Made by a program: the position numbers and the translations under genes. Shown one piece after another: positions 1-8,987 of a stretch of DNA of 39,705 nt. This stretch comes from an uncultured Hyphomicrobiales bacterium. GTDB taxonomy: Bacteria; Pseudomonadota; Alphaproteobacteria; Rhizobiales; Beijerinckiaceae. Position 1 is the first letter of the stretch. Each line of letters starts with the position of its first letter. The notes beneath the pieces were generated by a model that made no database searches, had not been told where the DNA came from, and saw only the letters and a list, made by a program, of their open reading frames with translations. The DNA lies in the NCBI GenBank assembly GCA_903824185.1, contig CAIJVU010000035.1:1-39705 (forward strand), given 5' to 3'.

Positions 1-333
1 GCTGAAATTCCCTCAGCGCGCTTTATTGTCTTTTGCCGCAATGCTGGCTTTCATCACACCTCTGTCAGGGGCAAAACGGGCGCCAATGCTGTCGCTCTTG
101 ATTGGGCCGTCGATGAAAACTGGGCCCGTGAAGCCATTCAAAAACAAGGTGCCGTTCAGGGACATCTGGATCCGCTTTTATTGGTGCAAGGCGGAGACCG
201 TCTGAAACAAAGAGCGGAAACGATTTTAGAAGCCTTTGCATCGGGTCCGCATATTTTCAACCTCGGGCATGGTATCGTGCCCGAAACCTCACCCGATCAC
301 GTTGAGCAATTATTGCGGATTGTCCGAGGATAA
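1..333 (+). CDS. hemE: Uroporphyrinogen decarboxylase, 3' end (partial)
   Basis: This open frame runs in from the left edge and gives the last 110 residues of uroporphyrinogen decarboxylase, the cytosolic enzyme that removes four carboxyl groups from uroporphyrinogen III to make coproporphyrinogen III in heme synthesis. The C-terminal signature is clear: GHLDPLLLV, followed by FNLGHGIVPETSPDHV and a final LLRIVRG before TAA at 331-333. The catalytic N-terminal half lies outside the window. The next gene, hemJ, begins two bases after this stop and also acts in heme synthesis, so the two are probably co-transcribed. The family call is firm; only the truncation by the window limits it. Confidence 0.95.
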   Translation, partial: AEIPSARFIVFCRNAGFHHTSVRGKTGANAVALDWAVDENWAREAIQKQGAVQGHLDPLLLVQGGDRLKQRAETILEAFASGPHIFNLGHGIVPETSPDHVEQLLRIVRG

Positions 334-334
334 G

Positions 335-769
335 ATGTCTGAAAGCGTTTATCTCGGTTTTAAAAGCCTCCATATCATCGCTGTGATCAGCTGGATGGCA
401 GGTCTTCTATATTTGCCCCGTCTTTTTGTCTATCATGCTGAAAATAAAGAAGAAAATTTAATTCATTTACTTTTGTCGCTGATGGAACGCCGATTATATC
501 GCTATATTATGAGCCCCGCCCTTGTTGTCAGCTGGGTCACTGGCCTTTCCATGATGATTGTTGCGGATTGGGTGACATCGGGTTGGATGCATAGCAAATT
601 ATTCCTTGTTCTTTTGATGACAGGGTTTCATTTTTATCTTGGATATGCGCATCAAGCTCTGGTTTCCGGCCTGTCTGAGAAATCATCCAAATATTTCCGC
701 ATCATCAACGAGGTTCCTACGCTTTTGATGATCGGCATTGTTATTTTGGTGGTTTATAAAGCGTTTTAA
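335..769 (+). CDS. hemJ: Protoporphyrinogen IX oxidase HemJ
   Basis: This predicts a 144-residue membrane protein of the HemJ (UPF0093) family, which oxidises protoporphyrinogen IX to protoporphyrin IX in the inner membrane. The N-terminus YLGFKSLHIIAVISWMAGL carries the conserved histidine of the family and is followed by the typical LYLPRLFVYH. About four membrane segments are visible, the last ending in VVYKAF. An in-frame ATG exists further upstream at 236, but that start would lie inside hemE and add a non-family extension. I chose ATG 335, directly after the hemE stop. The hemE-hemJ pairing fits late heme synthesis and is usual next to rho in alphaproteobacteria. Confidence 0.93.
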   Translation: MSESVYLGFKSLHIIAVISWMAGLLYLPRLFVYHAENKEENLIHLLLSLMERRLYRYIMSPALVVSWVTGLSMMIVADWVTSGWMHSKLFLVLLMTGFHFYLGYAHQALVSGLSEKSSKYFRIINEVPTLLMIGIVILVVYKAF

Positions 770-939
770 AAAGGCTTGCTTCTCAATCGAAAGCAGGTTA
801 CGAAGCTTTATCCCGCCTCTTTTGCCTGATTCGGTTTGATTTGAGCCGTCCGGCATTTGCTCAGTTCCTAACAGTCCGTGTGTCTTTCACTGTTAAACTG
901 TGACTTATTTCCTAATATTGTATTTTTCTGGAAAGCTCG
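770..939 (+). promoter_or_regulatory. Leader region between hemJ and rho
   Basis: This 170-base gap contains no convincing gene. A short inverted repeat (TGCTT paired with AAGCA, near 778-796) follows the hemJ stop but has no U-tract, so it is not a proven terminator. An AT-rich stretch with TAATAT near 913-918 could be a -10 element for rho, but no good -35 hexamer sits at the right distance. A GGAAAG ribosome-binding site precedes the rho ATG. Rho genes are often autoregulated through their leaders; that is family knowledge and is not visible here. Confidence 0.3.
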
Positions 940-2205
940 ATGGCTGAAATTAAGCTCAAGGACCTTAAGTCCAAAACGCCGACCGAATTGCTGGCTTTTG
1001 CCGATGAGCATGAAGTGGAAGCGGCCAGCACGTTACGCAAACAAGAATTGATGTTTGCCATTCTCAAACAGCTTGCCTCCAACGATATCGACATTATCGG
1101 CGAAGGTGTGGTTGAGGTTCTGGCTGACGGCTTTGGTTTCTTGCGCTCCCCTGACTCCAATTATCTCGCAGGGCCAGACGATATTTATATTTCCCCGTCC
1201 CAAATCCGCCGTTTCAGCTTGCGGACCGGTGACACGGTGGAAGGTCAAATCCGCAGTCCGAAAGACGGCGAGCGCTATTTTGCTCTGCTCAAGGTCAATA
1301 CGATCAATTTCGAAGATCCGGAAAAAACCAAGCACAAGGTCAATTTCGACAACCTGACTCCGCTTTATCCCAATGAGCGGTTGCGTTTGGAAATCGAAGA
1401 TCCGACCCGCAAAGATTATTCACCCCGCATCATCGATATTGTGTCGCCGATCGGCAAAGGCCAGCGTGCGCTGATTGTCGCACCGCCCCGCACCGGTAAG
1501 ACCGTCTTGCTGCAAAATATTGCACAGGCCATCACATCCAATCACCCCGAATGCTATTTGATCGTGCTTTTGATCGATGAGCGTCCGGAAGAAGTCACGG
1601 ATATGCAACGCTCTGTCCGCGGCGAAGTGGTTTCCTCAACCTTCGACGAGCCAGCGGTTCGGCACGTTCAGGTCGCGGAAATGGTGATCGAAAAGGCCAA
1701 GCGCCTGGTCGAACATGGCCGTGATGTTGTTATTTTGCTCGATTCCATCACCCGTCTCGGTCGCGCCTATAATACGGTTGTGCCCTCATCCGGTAAGGTT
1801 TTGACCGGTGGTGTTGACGCCAATGCCTTGCAACGCCCCAAGCGCTTCTTTGGTGCGGCGCGTAATATCGAAGAAGGCGGCTCGCTGACCATCATCGCCA
1901 CCGCGCTGATTGATACCGGCAGCCGGATGGACGAAGTGATCTTTGAAGAATTCAAAGGCACGGGCAATTCTGAAATCATCCTTGACCGGAAGGTTTCTGA
2001 TAAGCGCGTCTTCCCTGCTATCGATATCACCCGCTCCGGCACCCGTAAGGAAGAATTGCTGGTTGCCAATGATACGCTCAAGAAGATGTATGTCTTGCGC
2101 CGCATCTTGAACCCGATGGGCACCGTGGACGCGATCGAATTCTTGCTCGATAAATTACGGCAAACCAAGAGCAATGGTGAATTCTTCGACTCCATGAACA
2201 CCTGA
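940..2205 (+). CDS. rho: Transcription termination factor Rho
   Basis: This encodes a 421-residue hexameric RNA-dependent ATPase/helicase that terminates transcription on C-rich nascent RNA. The N-terminal Rho domain begins [19 protein letters not shown]. The cold-shock-like RNA-binding fold includes [22 protein letters not shown]. The Walker A motif PPRTGKT has its lysine at residue 187. Walker B is [13 protein letters not shown], and the R-loop region [20 protein letters not shown] follows. The length matches the standard form (419 residues in E. coli) with no insertion. The ATG at 940 has GGAAAG upstream. It lies between heme genes and mnmE, as in many alphaproteobacteria. Confidence 0.98.
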   Translation: MAEIKLKDLKSKTPTELLAFADEHEVEAASTLRKQELMFAILKQLASNDIDIIGEGVVEVLADGFGFLRSPDSNYLAGPDDIYISPSQIRRFSLRTGDTVEGQIRSPKDGERYFALLKVNTINFEDPEKTKHKVNFDNLTPLYPNERLRLEIEDPTRKDYSPRIIDIVSPIGKGQRALIVAPPRTGKTVLLQNIAQAITSNHPECYLIVLLIDERPEEVTDMQRSVRGEVVSSTFDEPAVRHVQVAEMVIEKAKRLVEHGRDVVILLDSITRLGRAYNTVVPSSGKVLTGGVDANALQRPKRFFGAARNIEEGGSLTIIATALIDTGSRMDEVIFEEFKGTGNSEIILDRKVSDKRVFPAIDITRSGTRKEELLVANDTLKKMYVLRRILNPMGTVDAIEFLLDKLRQTKSNGEFFDSMNT

Positions 2206-2230
2206 TCACCCGCAAGCTGGAGCCTAAATC

Positions 2231-3532
2231 ATGTCTCAAGACACGATTTTTGCACTGGCCAGCGGTGTCGGTCGATCAGCCGTTGCCATCATCCGGTTGA
2301 GTGGTCTGCAGGTGAAAACCTGTTTGACAGGTTTGATCGGCATGGTTCCCCCTCCGCGCAGTGCTGTTTTGAAACAGCTACGATCTGATGATGGGCCAAT
2401 TGATCAGGCTCTGGTTCTTTATTTTCCGGGCCCGCATAGTTTCACCGGCGAAGATATTGCCGAATTTCAGGTCCATGGCAGTCCCGCGGTTGTCTCTTGT
2501 CTTCTCTCGGCTTTGTCCCGTTTCCCTGACTGCCGCCTTGCCGAAGCCGGTGAATTTAGCCGCCGTGCGCTGTCCAATGGGAAAATGGATCTCGCCCATA
2601 TCGAGGGTTTGATTGATCTGATTGATTCTGAAACCCAGATGCAGCGCAAACAGGCTTTGCGGCAAATGCAGGGTTATTTGTCAGACACGATTGCCGCATG
2701 GCGCCGGTCCCTCTTGCAGGTCATGGCTCTTGTTGAAAGCCAGATCGATTTTTCCGATGAAGAGGATGTGTCATCGGTTGATTTACAACAGGTTGTCACG
2801 CGCATTCAGGATCTCATCGCCTCTTTGCAACAGGCGCTGGCCCAGAGTGATCAAGGGATCCGGTTGCGTGAAGGTCTGGTGATTATTGTCGCCGGTCCGC
2901 CCAATGCTGGTAAATCCTCGCTCGTCAATTATCTCGCCAAAAAAGATGTCGCCATTGTCTCCCCGATTGCCGGAACGACACGCGATCTGATCGAAGTGCC
3001 TTTGCAATTGGACGGTTTCCCGCTGACTTTGATTGACACCGCTGGCTTGCGTGAAAGTTATGATCCCATTGAACAAGAGGGCGTGAAGCGTGCTTTGTCG
3101 CGTGCGCAACAAGCCGATCTTGGTCTTTGGCTGACGGCGCCCGATCAACACGAACATCCTCCTGCCGGTCCAGACTGGATTTTGGTGCGTACGAAAGCCG
3201 ATCTTTTGCCTTATGCCGACTCTGATCATCTGTCGCTTTCTCTCCATACAGGTGTCGGGCTTGAGGATTTATTGCAGCGGCTGAAAGCCGAGGCGGCTCG
3301 CCGGTTTGGTTCGGGGGACGCTTTGGTGACCCGCGAAAGACAAAGGCAAGCGATTGATGCTGCAGTTCTGTCTTTATTTCGGGCGCTTGATCGATTAAAG
3401 GATGGCTCATCACTGGAACTTGCCGCCGAAGATCTCCGTCTTGCCGGTCGCTGTTTGGGTTCGGTGATCGGTGTGGTCGGTGTCGAGGCCATGCTGGATA
3501 GTCTGTTTGCTGAATTCTGTATCGGGAAATAA
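2231..3532 (+). CDS. mnmE: tRNA modification GTPase MnmE
   Basis: This is a 433-residue GTPase that works with MnmG to install the carboxymethylaminomethyl group on wobble uridine 34 of certain tRNAs. The N-terminal tetrahydrofolate-binding domain starts DTIFALASGVGRSAVAIIRLSG. A helical domain follows, and an embedded Ras-like G domain has P-loop GPPNAGKSS (lysine near residue 228), GTTRDLIE and DTAGL. The protein ends in CIGK, the conserved C-terminal cysteine motif required for the modification. The G4 motif reads TKAD rather than the usual NKxD. A GGAG sequence precedes the ATG. The partner mnmG follows about 60 bases downstream, separated by a parS site. Confidence 0.97.
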   Translation: MSQDTIFALASGVGRSAVAIIRLSGLQVKTCLTGLIGMVPPPRSAVLKQLRSDDGPIDQALVLYFPGPHSFTGEDIAEFQVHGSPAVVSCLLSALSRFPDCRLAEAGEFSRRALSNGKMDLAHIEGLIDLIDSETQMQRKQALRQMQGYLSDTIAAWRRSLLQVMALVESQIDFSDEEDVSSVDLQQVVTRIQDLIASLQQALAQSDQGIRLREGLVIIVAGPPNAGKSSLVNYLAKKDVAIVSPIAGTTRDLIEVPLQLDGFPLTLIDTAGLRESYDPIEQEGVKRALSRAQQADLGLWLTAPDQHEHPPAGPDWILVRTKADLLPYADSDHLSLSLHTGVGLEDLLQRLKAEAARRFGSGDALVTRERQRQAIDAAVLSLFRALDRLKDGSSLELAAEDLRLAGRCLGSVIGVVGVEAMLDSLFAEFCIGK

Positions 3533-3561
3533 GCCTTTTTTCTGTCTCTCCTTCTCATCGA

Positions 3562-3577
3562 TGTTTCACGTGAAACA
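3562..3577. other. parS: parS centromere-like site 1 (mnmE-mnmG gap)
   Basis: The sequence TGTTTCACGTGAAACA is a perfect 16-bp palindrome identical to the widely conserved chromosomal parS consensus bound by ParB. It lies between mnmE and mnmG, ending 14 bases before the mnmG ATG, where it would overlap the leader or promoter of mnmG. A second perfect copy lies 1.95 kb away in rsmG, and parA-parB follow. ParB should load here and spread along the DNA. Confidence 0.95.
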
Positions 3578-3591
3578 GTTTCGGGTTCGAA

Positions 3592-5466
3592 ATGATGAAG
3601 CTTGACTATGATGTGATTGTCATTGGTGGCGGGCATGCGGGCACGGAAGCGGCCGCAGCGTCCGCGCGCACGGGTGCTGCCACATTACTGCTGACACAGA
3701 AGCGTTCCACCATCGGGGCCATGTCTTGTAATCCTGCGATTGGCGGTTTGGGCAAGGGTCATCTGGTCCGAGAAATCGATGCGCTTGATGGCATTATGGG
3801 GCTGGCGGCGGATCGCGGGGGCATTCAATTCCGTGTTCTCAATCGTCGCAAGGGGCCTGCTGTTCGCGGTCCGCGTGCTCAGGCTGACCGGAAACTCTAT
3901 GCGCAGGCCGTGCAGGACTTGTTAGCGGCGACGCCCAATCTCACAATTTATGAAGGCGAGGCTTTGGCCTTGCAATTTGATGGGCGCAAGGTTTCAGCTG
4001 TTTCGGCAACGGGGGATCTGGTTTTCAAAACCCGCTCTGTGGTGATTACCACCGGCACTTTCTTGAATGGTCTGATTCATCGTGGTGATGAACGGGAAGA
4101 GGCGGGTCGGGTGGGCGATGCGCCATCCAAAGAACTCGCCAAGAGTCTGGCCCAATTTGGTTTCACCATGGGTCGGTTGAAAACCGGAACGCCTGCCCGT
4201 CTTGATGGCCGGACAATCAATTGGTCGATTTTGGAAAGTCAGGCGGGCGATGATGTGCCTGAACCTTTTTCCATGCTGACCGATCATCTGCCCAATCCGC
4301 AAGTGGCCTGTGGCATTACCTATACGACACCGGAAACGCACCGGATTATCCGTGACAACTTGCATCGCTCGGCGATGTATAGTGGTCAGATTGAAGGGCG
4401 GGGTCCGCGTTATTGTCCTTCGGTTGAGGATAAAATCGTCCGCTTCGCCGATCGTGACCGGCACCAGATTTTCCTTGAACCGGAAGGTCTGGACGATCCG
4501 ACCATCTATCCCAATGGTCTGTCGACCTCTCTGCCTGCTGACGTGCAGAACGAATTCTTGCGTTCGATTATTGGTCTTGAACAGGTCGAGATCATACGAC
4601 CGGGTTACGCGATCGAATATGATTTCATTGATCCGCGTGAATTGAAACTGTCGCTGGAAACCAAAAAATGTGACGGTTTATTCTTGGCGGGCCAGATCAA
4701 TGGCACAACGGGGTATGAAGAAGCAGCTGCCCAAGGTTTGATGGCCGGTTTGAATGCGGCGCGGTTTGCAGGGAATTTACCGCCTGCGATCCTTGATCGT
4801 GCGCAAGCCTATATTGGTGTGATGATTGATGATCTGGTGACGCATGGTGTCACCGAACCCTATCGGATGTTCACCTCCCGCTCTGAATACCGTCTGAGTT
4901 TGCGCTCGGACAATGCGCCGGATCGCTTGACCGCCCTTGGCCATGACTGGGGCTGCGTTGGTGAAAAGCGCCATCAGGTTTTTAGCCACCAGTTCAATGC
5001 GTTGCTGCGACATCGCCAGATGCTTGACACGCATTCATTGACGCCGAATGAAGCACGGCAATTTGGCCTGAATGTCAATCTCGACGGGATACGCCGGTCT
5101 GCTTTTGCCTTGTTGTCACACCCTGACATTGCGTGGGACCAAATAGCCAGTATTTGGCCGGAGTTGAAAGACGTTCCCGCTGCCCATGTTGATCGTCTGA
5201 TCAGCGATGCCCGCTATTCCGTCTATATGGATCGGCAGGATCGGGATATCGCGATCTTCCGCACCGATGAAAATCTGGTTTTGCCCGCGGATCTTGATTA
5301 TCAAGACCTGTCCGGTCTGTCCTCGGAATTGACGGGGAAATTGAAAGAAGTGCGTCCGGAAACCATCGGGCATGCCTCGCGCATCGAGGGGATGACGCCT
5401 GCGGCTCTCACTCTGATCGCTGCGCATGCCAAGCGTTTGCAATATCAAAAAGAACAGGCTGCCTGA
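3592..5466 (+). CDS. mnmG: tRNA U34 carboxymethylaminomethyl enzyme MnmG (GidA)
   Basis: This 624-residue flavoprotein is the partner of MnmE in modifying tRNA wobble uridine 34. The N-terminal dinucleotide-binding motif is [17 protein letters not shown]. It is followed by family signatures such as [43 protein letters not shown], and [20 protein letters not shown], which is a FAD-contacting motif. The C-terminal helical domain ends [19 protein letters not shown]. Length is normal for the family. ATG codons at 3592 and 3595 are both possible starts and neither has a strong ribosome-binding site. The upstream leader carries parS site 1. rsmG starts three bases after the stop codon, so the genes are tightly linked. 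Confidence 0.98.
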   Translation: MMKLDYDVIVIGGGHAGTEAAAASARTGAATLLLTQKRSTIGAMSCNPAIGGLGKGHLVREIDALDGIMGLAADRGGIQFRVLNRRKGPAVRGPRAQADRKLYAQAVQDLLAATPNLTIYEGEALALQFDGRKVSAVSATGDLVFKTRSVVITTGTFLNGLIHRGDEREEAGRVGDAPSKELAKSLAQFGFTMGRLKTGTPARLDGRTINWSILESQAGDDVPEPFSMLTDHLPNPQVACGITYTTPETHRIIRDNLHRSAMYSGQIEGRGPRYCPSVEDKIVRFADRDRHQIFLEPEGLDDPTIYPNGLSTSLPADVQNEFLRSIIGLEQVEIIRPGYAIEYDFIDPRELKLSLETKKCDGLFLAGQINGTTGYEEAAAQGLMAGLNAARFAGNLPPAILDRAQAYIGVMIDDLVTHGVTEPYRMFTSRSEYRLSLRSDNAPDRLTALGHDWGCVGEKRHQVFSHQFNALLRHRQMLDTHSLTPNEARQFGLNVNLDGIRRSAFALLSHPDIAWDQIASIWPELKDVPAAHVDRLISDARYSVYMDRQDRDIAIFRTDENLVLPADLDYQDLSGLSSELTGKLKEVRPETIGHASRIEGMTPAALTLIAAHAKRLQYQKEQAA

Positions 5467-5468
5467 TC

Positions 5469-6107
5469 ATGGCGCTTGATGATCGCGCCCGCGCTTTGGC
5501 GCTTTGTCCTGTTTCACGTGAAACATTGGATCGATTGGATGCGCTCGTGTCTTTGGTCAGGCGCTGGCAACCCGTCAAAAATCTGATCTCGAACAAGACA
5601 TTGGATGAATTATGGCTGCGGCATGTGGCAGATAGTTTGCAATTAGCCGATTTGCGCCCTGATGTCCGGATTTGGGCGGATTTGGGCGCGGGGGCGGGAT
5701 TCCCCGGTCTGGTGATCGCCTGCACCTGGCATGATACAGGGCGGATGATGCATCTGGTTGAAAGCAATCATCGCAAATGTGCCTTTTTACAAGAGGCGGC
5801 CAGAACATTGGGCCTGTCGGTGACCGTGCATAATGCGCGGATCGAAGACGCCATTCCGAATCTGATGACAGAAAAAATCGAGGTGGTCAGCGCCCGCGCT
5901 TTGGCCAGTCTCACACAGCTTATCCACTATTGTGCGCCGCTTGTGGACAACCATGCGGAAGCCTTATTTCTCAAGGGTCAAGATGTTGATAAGGAATTGA
6001 CGGAGGCCACTAAATATTGGAATATTTCTGCGCATATGATCCAGAGCAAAACAGATCCTGATGGACGGATCGTTTCCATCACAAAGGTCGAGACAAGAGC
6101 CGCCTAA
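5469..6107 (+). CDS. rsmG: 16S rRNA m7G527 methyltransferase RsmG (GidB)
   Basis: This 212-residue SAM-dependent enzyme methylates G527 of 16S rRNA at N7. The binding motif WADLGAGAGFPGLVIA matches the family, and the RWQPVKNLIS block before it is typical. Near the N-terminus the residues PVSRET are encoded by DNA that is itself a perfect parS site, so this stretch carries both a protein and a ParB-binding signal. The start ATG lies two bases after the mnmG stop, which suggests translational coupling. Loss of this enzyme gives low-level streptomycin resistance in several bacteria (family knowledge). parA follows after about 40 bases. Confidence 0.96.
   Translation: MALDDRARALALCPVSRETLDRLDALVSLVRRWQPVKNLISNKTLDELWLRHVADSLQLADLRPDVRIWADLGAGAGFPGLVIACTWHDTGRMMHLVESNHRKCAFLQEAARTLGLSVTVHNARIEDAIPNLMTEKIEVVSARALASLTQLIHYCAPLVDNHAEALFLKGQDVDKELTEATKYWNISAHMIQSKTDPDGRIVSITKVETRAA
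5510..5525. other. parS: parS centromere-like site 2 (inside rsmG)
   Basis: A second perfect copy of TGTTTCACGTGAAACA lies within the rsmG coding sequence, where it is read as the residues PVSRET. It is 1.95 kb from parS site 1 and about 0.6 kb before parA. The conservation of VSRET near the N-terminus of many RsmG proteins is consistent with selection for the DNA site as well as the protein. Confidence 0.95.
5920..5950. other. Two DnaA-box-like 9-mers within rsmG
   Basis: TTATCCACT at 5920-5928 differs from the DnaA box TTATCCACA at the last base. TTGTGGACAA at 5941-5950 reads TTGTCCACAA on the other strand, one mismatch from TTATCCACA. They are inverted and 13 bases apart. They lie in coding sequence and may be chance matches, but the locus is expected to be near the origin. 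Confidence 0.25.
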
Positions 6108-6146
6108 AGGGTTAGGATAGGACGACAGGATTGTGAAGGAGCAGAT

Positions 6147-6995
6147 ATGACCACGAACCAAGAGCCGCTGACACTTCGTCAAGCTGGGCAGGATCCACGG
6201 GTTTTGGTTGTTGCCAATCAAAAGGGTGGCGTCGGCAAAACCACAACCGCGATTAATCTTGGAACAGCCTTGGCGGCGATCGGCGAAGATGTGTTGATCG
6301 TTGACCTTGATCCGCAAGGCAATGCGTCGACAGGTCTCGGCCTTGCCCGTAAAGACCGCCATGTTTCAACCTATGACGTCATGGCCGGCACAGCAGGCCT
6401 CGATCAGGCGATTTACCCGACATCGGTGCCGCGCCTGTCAATTGCGCCCTCGACTTTGGATCTTCTGGGCATCGAATTGGAAATTTCCAGCGAAAAGGAC
6501 CGCGCGCATCGGTTGCGCCGTGCTGTCTCCTCGTTGCAGGAGGCGCGCCGCGCCGCCAATCTGACTCTCTTCACCTATGTTTTGGTGGACTGCCCGCCTT
6601 CTTTCAATCTGTTGACCATCAATGCCATGGTCGCGGCCCATGCCGTTCTGGTCCCGTTACAATGCGAGTTTTTCGCGCTTGAAGGCTTAAGCCAGCTGTT
6701 GAAAACGGTTGAACAAGTGCGCAGCACCTTGAATCCGAACCTGACCATTCAGGGGATTGTGTTGACCATGTATGATCCCCGCAACAATTTGTCGGGTCAG
6801 GTTATGCAGGATGTGCGCGCCTTTATGGGTGACAAGGTCTATGACACCGTCATTCCCCGCAATGTCCGTGTTTCTGAAGCGCCCTCTTATGGCAAGCCGG
6901 TCTTGCTGTATGATCTGAAATGCACGGGATCGCAGGCCTATCTGAAACTGGCCTCGGAAGTGATCCGGCGCGAACGTCAGGCTGTTGCGGCTTAA
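6147..6995 (+). CDS. parA: Chromosome partitioning ATPase ParA
   Basis: This is a 282-residue deviant Walker ATPase that binds the nucleoid as an ATP dimer and drives segregation of ParB-parS complexes. The deviant Walker A motif is NQKGGVGKTTTAINLG with the signature lysine after the first KGG. Walker A-prime is DLDPQGNASTGLG and Walker B is YVLVDCPPSFNLLTINAM. The short N-terminus before the P-loop marks it as a chromosomal Soj/ParA rather than a plasmid type with its own DNA-binding domain. The ATG has GAAGGAG upstream with good spacing. parB follows directly and two parS sites lie just upstream, so the whole ParABS module is present. Confidence 0.97.
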   Translation: MTTNQEPLTLRQAGQDPRVLVVANQKGGVGKTTTAINLGTALAAIGEDVLIVDLDPQGNASTGLGLARKDRHVSTYDVMAGTAGLDQAIYPTSVPRLSIAPSTLDLLGIELEISSEKDRAHRLRRAVSSLQEARRAANLTLFTYVLVDCPPSFNLLTINAMVAAHAVLVPLQCEFFALEGLSQLLKTVEQVRSTLNPNLTIQGIVLTMYDPRNNLSGQVMQDVRAFMGDKVYDTVIPRNVRVSEAPSYGKPVLLYDLKCTGSQAYLKLASEVIRRERQAVAA

Positions 6996-7050
6996 ATTCA
7001 TCGAAGAAGATATGAATATGCCGATGGATGCGGCAAGACAAGGATACGCC

Positions 7051-7938
7051 ATGGTTGAAGAAAACCGCTCACGTTTGGGACGTGGCCTGGCCGCTTTGAT
7101 GGGCGATGTAGGGGAAGAGACCCGCAATGGGGATCGTCCGCAGGGATCGCAGTCGCAAAAAAAGGTTCCAACCGAATTTCTGAAAGCCAATCCGCGCAAT
7201 CCTCGCAAAACATTCGAGGAACATGAATTGGCGGATTTAACCGCCTCGATCAAAGAAAAAGGCATTATCCAGCCGATTGTTGTGCGGGAAAAAGCCGGCA
7301 TTGCCGATGTCTATGAAATTATCGCCGGTGAACGGCGCTGGCGCGCCGCCCAGCGCGCCGGTTTGCATGAAGTGCCGATCGTGATTGTGCAGGCGTCTGA
7401 TCGTGACGCGCTGGAAATGGCGATTATCGAAAATGTGCAGCGCGCGGATTTGAATCCCATCGAAGAAGCGGCCGGTTATGAGCGTTTGATGGCCGAATTC
7501 TCTTATGCCCAGTCTGATTTGGCGCAAATGATCGGCAAAAGCCGTAGTCATATCGCCAATATGCTGCGTCTGATGAAATTGCCGGACAGCGTCAAGGAAT
7601 TATTGCGCAATGGCAGCCTGTCAGCGGGCCATGGTCGGGCTTTGTTGAGCGTGGAAGATCCCGAACAAGTTGCTTTGCGGGCTGTCGAACGCGGTTTGAC
7701 GGTGCGCGATCTGGAACGCTTGGGTCAGAATGAAGCCGATGCACCACGCAAGAAAAAGCCGTCAGTCGATGAAACGGCGTCTGACAAGGACGCCGACACA
7801 CGGGCGCTGGAGCGGATGCTTGAGGATGCGTTGGGCATGTCCGTCAATCTGACTTTTGGCAAGCAGGGCGGTGAATTGCGCATCAAATATCAGACGCTTG
7901 ATCAGCTGGACGCCCTCTGCCTCCGCTTGCGTGGATAA
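7051..7938 (+). CDS. parB: Chromosome partitioning protein ParB
   Basis: This is the CTP-dependent DNA clamp that loads at parS and stimulates ParA. The N-terminal ParA-interacting segment begins ENRSRLGRGLAALMGDV. The CTPase domain contains IIAGERRWRAAQRAG (the GERRxRA motif) and the ENVQRADLNPIEEA block. The helix-turn-helix region is SDLAQMIGKSRSHIANMLRL. The C-terminal dimerisation domain ends QLDALCLRLRG. The frame stays open upstream to a TTG at 6985 that overlaps parA. I chose ATG 7051 because AAGGA sits six bases before it and the protein then begins like other alphaproteobacterial ParBs, giving 295 residues. Other in-frame ATGs at 7012, 7018 and 7024 are less likely. Confidence 0.95.
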   Translation: MVEENRSRLGRGLAALMGDVGEETRNGDRPQGSQSQKKVPTEFLKANPRNPRKTFEEHELADLTASIKEKGIIQPIVVREKAGIADVYEIIAGERRWRAAQRAGLHEVPIVIVQASDRDALEMAIIENVQRADLNPIEEAAGYERLMAEFSYAQSDLAQMIGKSRSHIANMLRLMKLPDSVKELLRNGSLSAGHGRALLSVEDPEQVALRAVERGLTVRDLERLGQNEADAPRKKKPSVDETASDKDADTRALERMLEDALGMSVNLTFGKQGGELRIKYQTLDQLDALCLRLRG

Positions 7939-7950
7939 AAATCAGTAAAA

Positions 7951-8973
7951 TCAATGACTTCTGCGGGCAGCGAGGGACAGCCGCAAGCAGCAATGCGATA
8001 AAAGACTTGCTGCAAGTCCGGCATTTTTGCGTGACATGGATTGGGTTTCCGACAGATAAAGCACGGCTTTGTCCAGCGCATTGCAGGACCAGTGATTGAC
8101 ATGGCGTTGAAAAGCCTGTTGCCGCCGAAAATGCACCCTTGCGGCTTGTTCGATGCTTTTCATATCCTTACCCGCGTCACGCATCAAACGCGAGGATTGC
8201 AATGTCAAAGCGTGGCGTAACAAAGCGCTGACAATGTAACCGACATCCAGCCCCTCGGACAGGCAGCGCCTTAACATTTCCACGCAGTCCTGACTTTGGC
8301 CACTGAATGTGGCATCGATCAGCCTGTCCAAATTCACAACACCGGTATCAGCCATGATGGCATCGACATCGGCGAGTGTGATCATGTTTTGACCGCTGGC
8401 ATAAAGGCTGAGTTTTTCAATTTCTTGGCGTGACATCAACCGATCAGCCCCTAGCCGTTCCAGCAAGGCCTGTTTGGCATCCCGTTCGATCCGTTGTCCG
8501 GCAGCGGCTAAGATTTGGTCAACCAAATCACCCAGATTGCGTCCCTCATCGGCATAGCAAGGCAGTGTAATGCCTTGTTTTGCCTTCTCGATCTGGGCCC
8601 GTAACGGTTGGCGGGGACCAAGGTCTCCTGCTTCGAAAATCAAGGTGACATCGTGCAATGTTTCTTTGCAAAGCGTCTCGATGGCTTCTGTCAGGGTTGA
8701 TTGACCCATTCGGATCCATAAAGCGCGTTTGCCGGCAAAAAGCGGAATGGTTAGGGCTTCATCCACAAGCCGTTGGGGATCATTGCTGAGATGATCGGCG
8801 TCTAATTTGATGAGCTGAAAGGGATCTTCCGGATCCGGAACGGCTTGATGGGCGAGTTGGCGGGCCCGCTCATGCACAAGGCCCAAATCCGGACCATAAA
8901 CAAGAATCAGCGGATAGCGTGGGTCCGGCTTCTTTAAAAATGCTTCTACTTCGCCAGATTTGAGGGTGGCCAC
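7951..8973 (-). CDS. holA: DNA polymerase III delta subunit
   Basis: This 340-residue protein is the delta subunit of the clamp loader, which opens the beta sliding clamp during replication. The N-terminal region LKSGEVEAFLKKPDPRYPLILVYGPDLGLVHERA is typical of alphaproteobacterial HolA, including the degenerate P-loop position YGPDLGLV. Downstream, LGADRLMSRQEIEKLSLYA and the block around DADIMADTGVVNLDRLIDATF-like residues fit the AAA lid and collar domains. It is the last gene of the leuS-lptE-holA run and ends 12 bases from the convergent parB stop. Overall similarity is family-level but the gene order strongly supports it. Confidence 0.9.
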   Translation of the reverse strand: MATLKSGEVEAFLKKPDPRYPLILVYGPDLGLVHERARQLAHQAVPDPEDPFQLIKLDADHLSNDPQRLVDEALTIPLFAGKRALWIRMGQSTLTEAIETLCKETLHDVTLIFEAGDLGPRQPLRAQIEKAKQGITLPCYADEGRNLGDLVDQILAAAGQRIERDAKQALLERLGADRLMSRQEIEKLSLYASGQNMITLADVDAIMADTGVVNLDRLIDATFSGQSQDCVEMLRRCLSEGLDVGYIVSALLRHALTLQSSRLMRDAGKDMKSIEQAARVHFRRQQAFQRHVNHWSCNALDKAVLYLSETQSMSRKNAGLAASLLSHCCLRLSLAARRSH

Positions 8974-8987
8974 GCCAAATCATCCGG

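Noticed and set aside
6985-7050. A longer parB start at TTG 6985 overlapping parA.
   Set aside because: ATG 7051 has AAGGA at ideal spacing and gives the usual ParB N-terminus.
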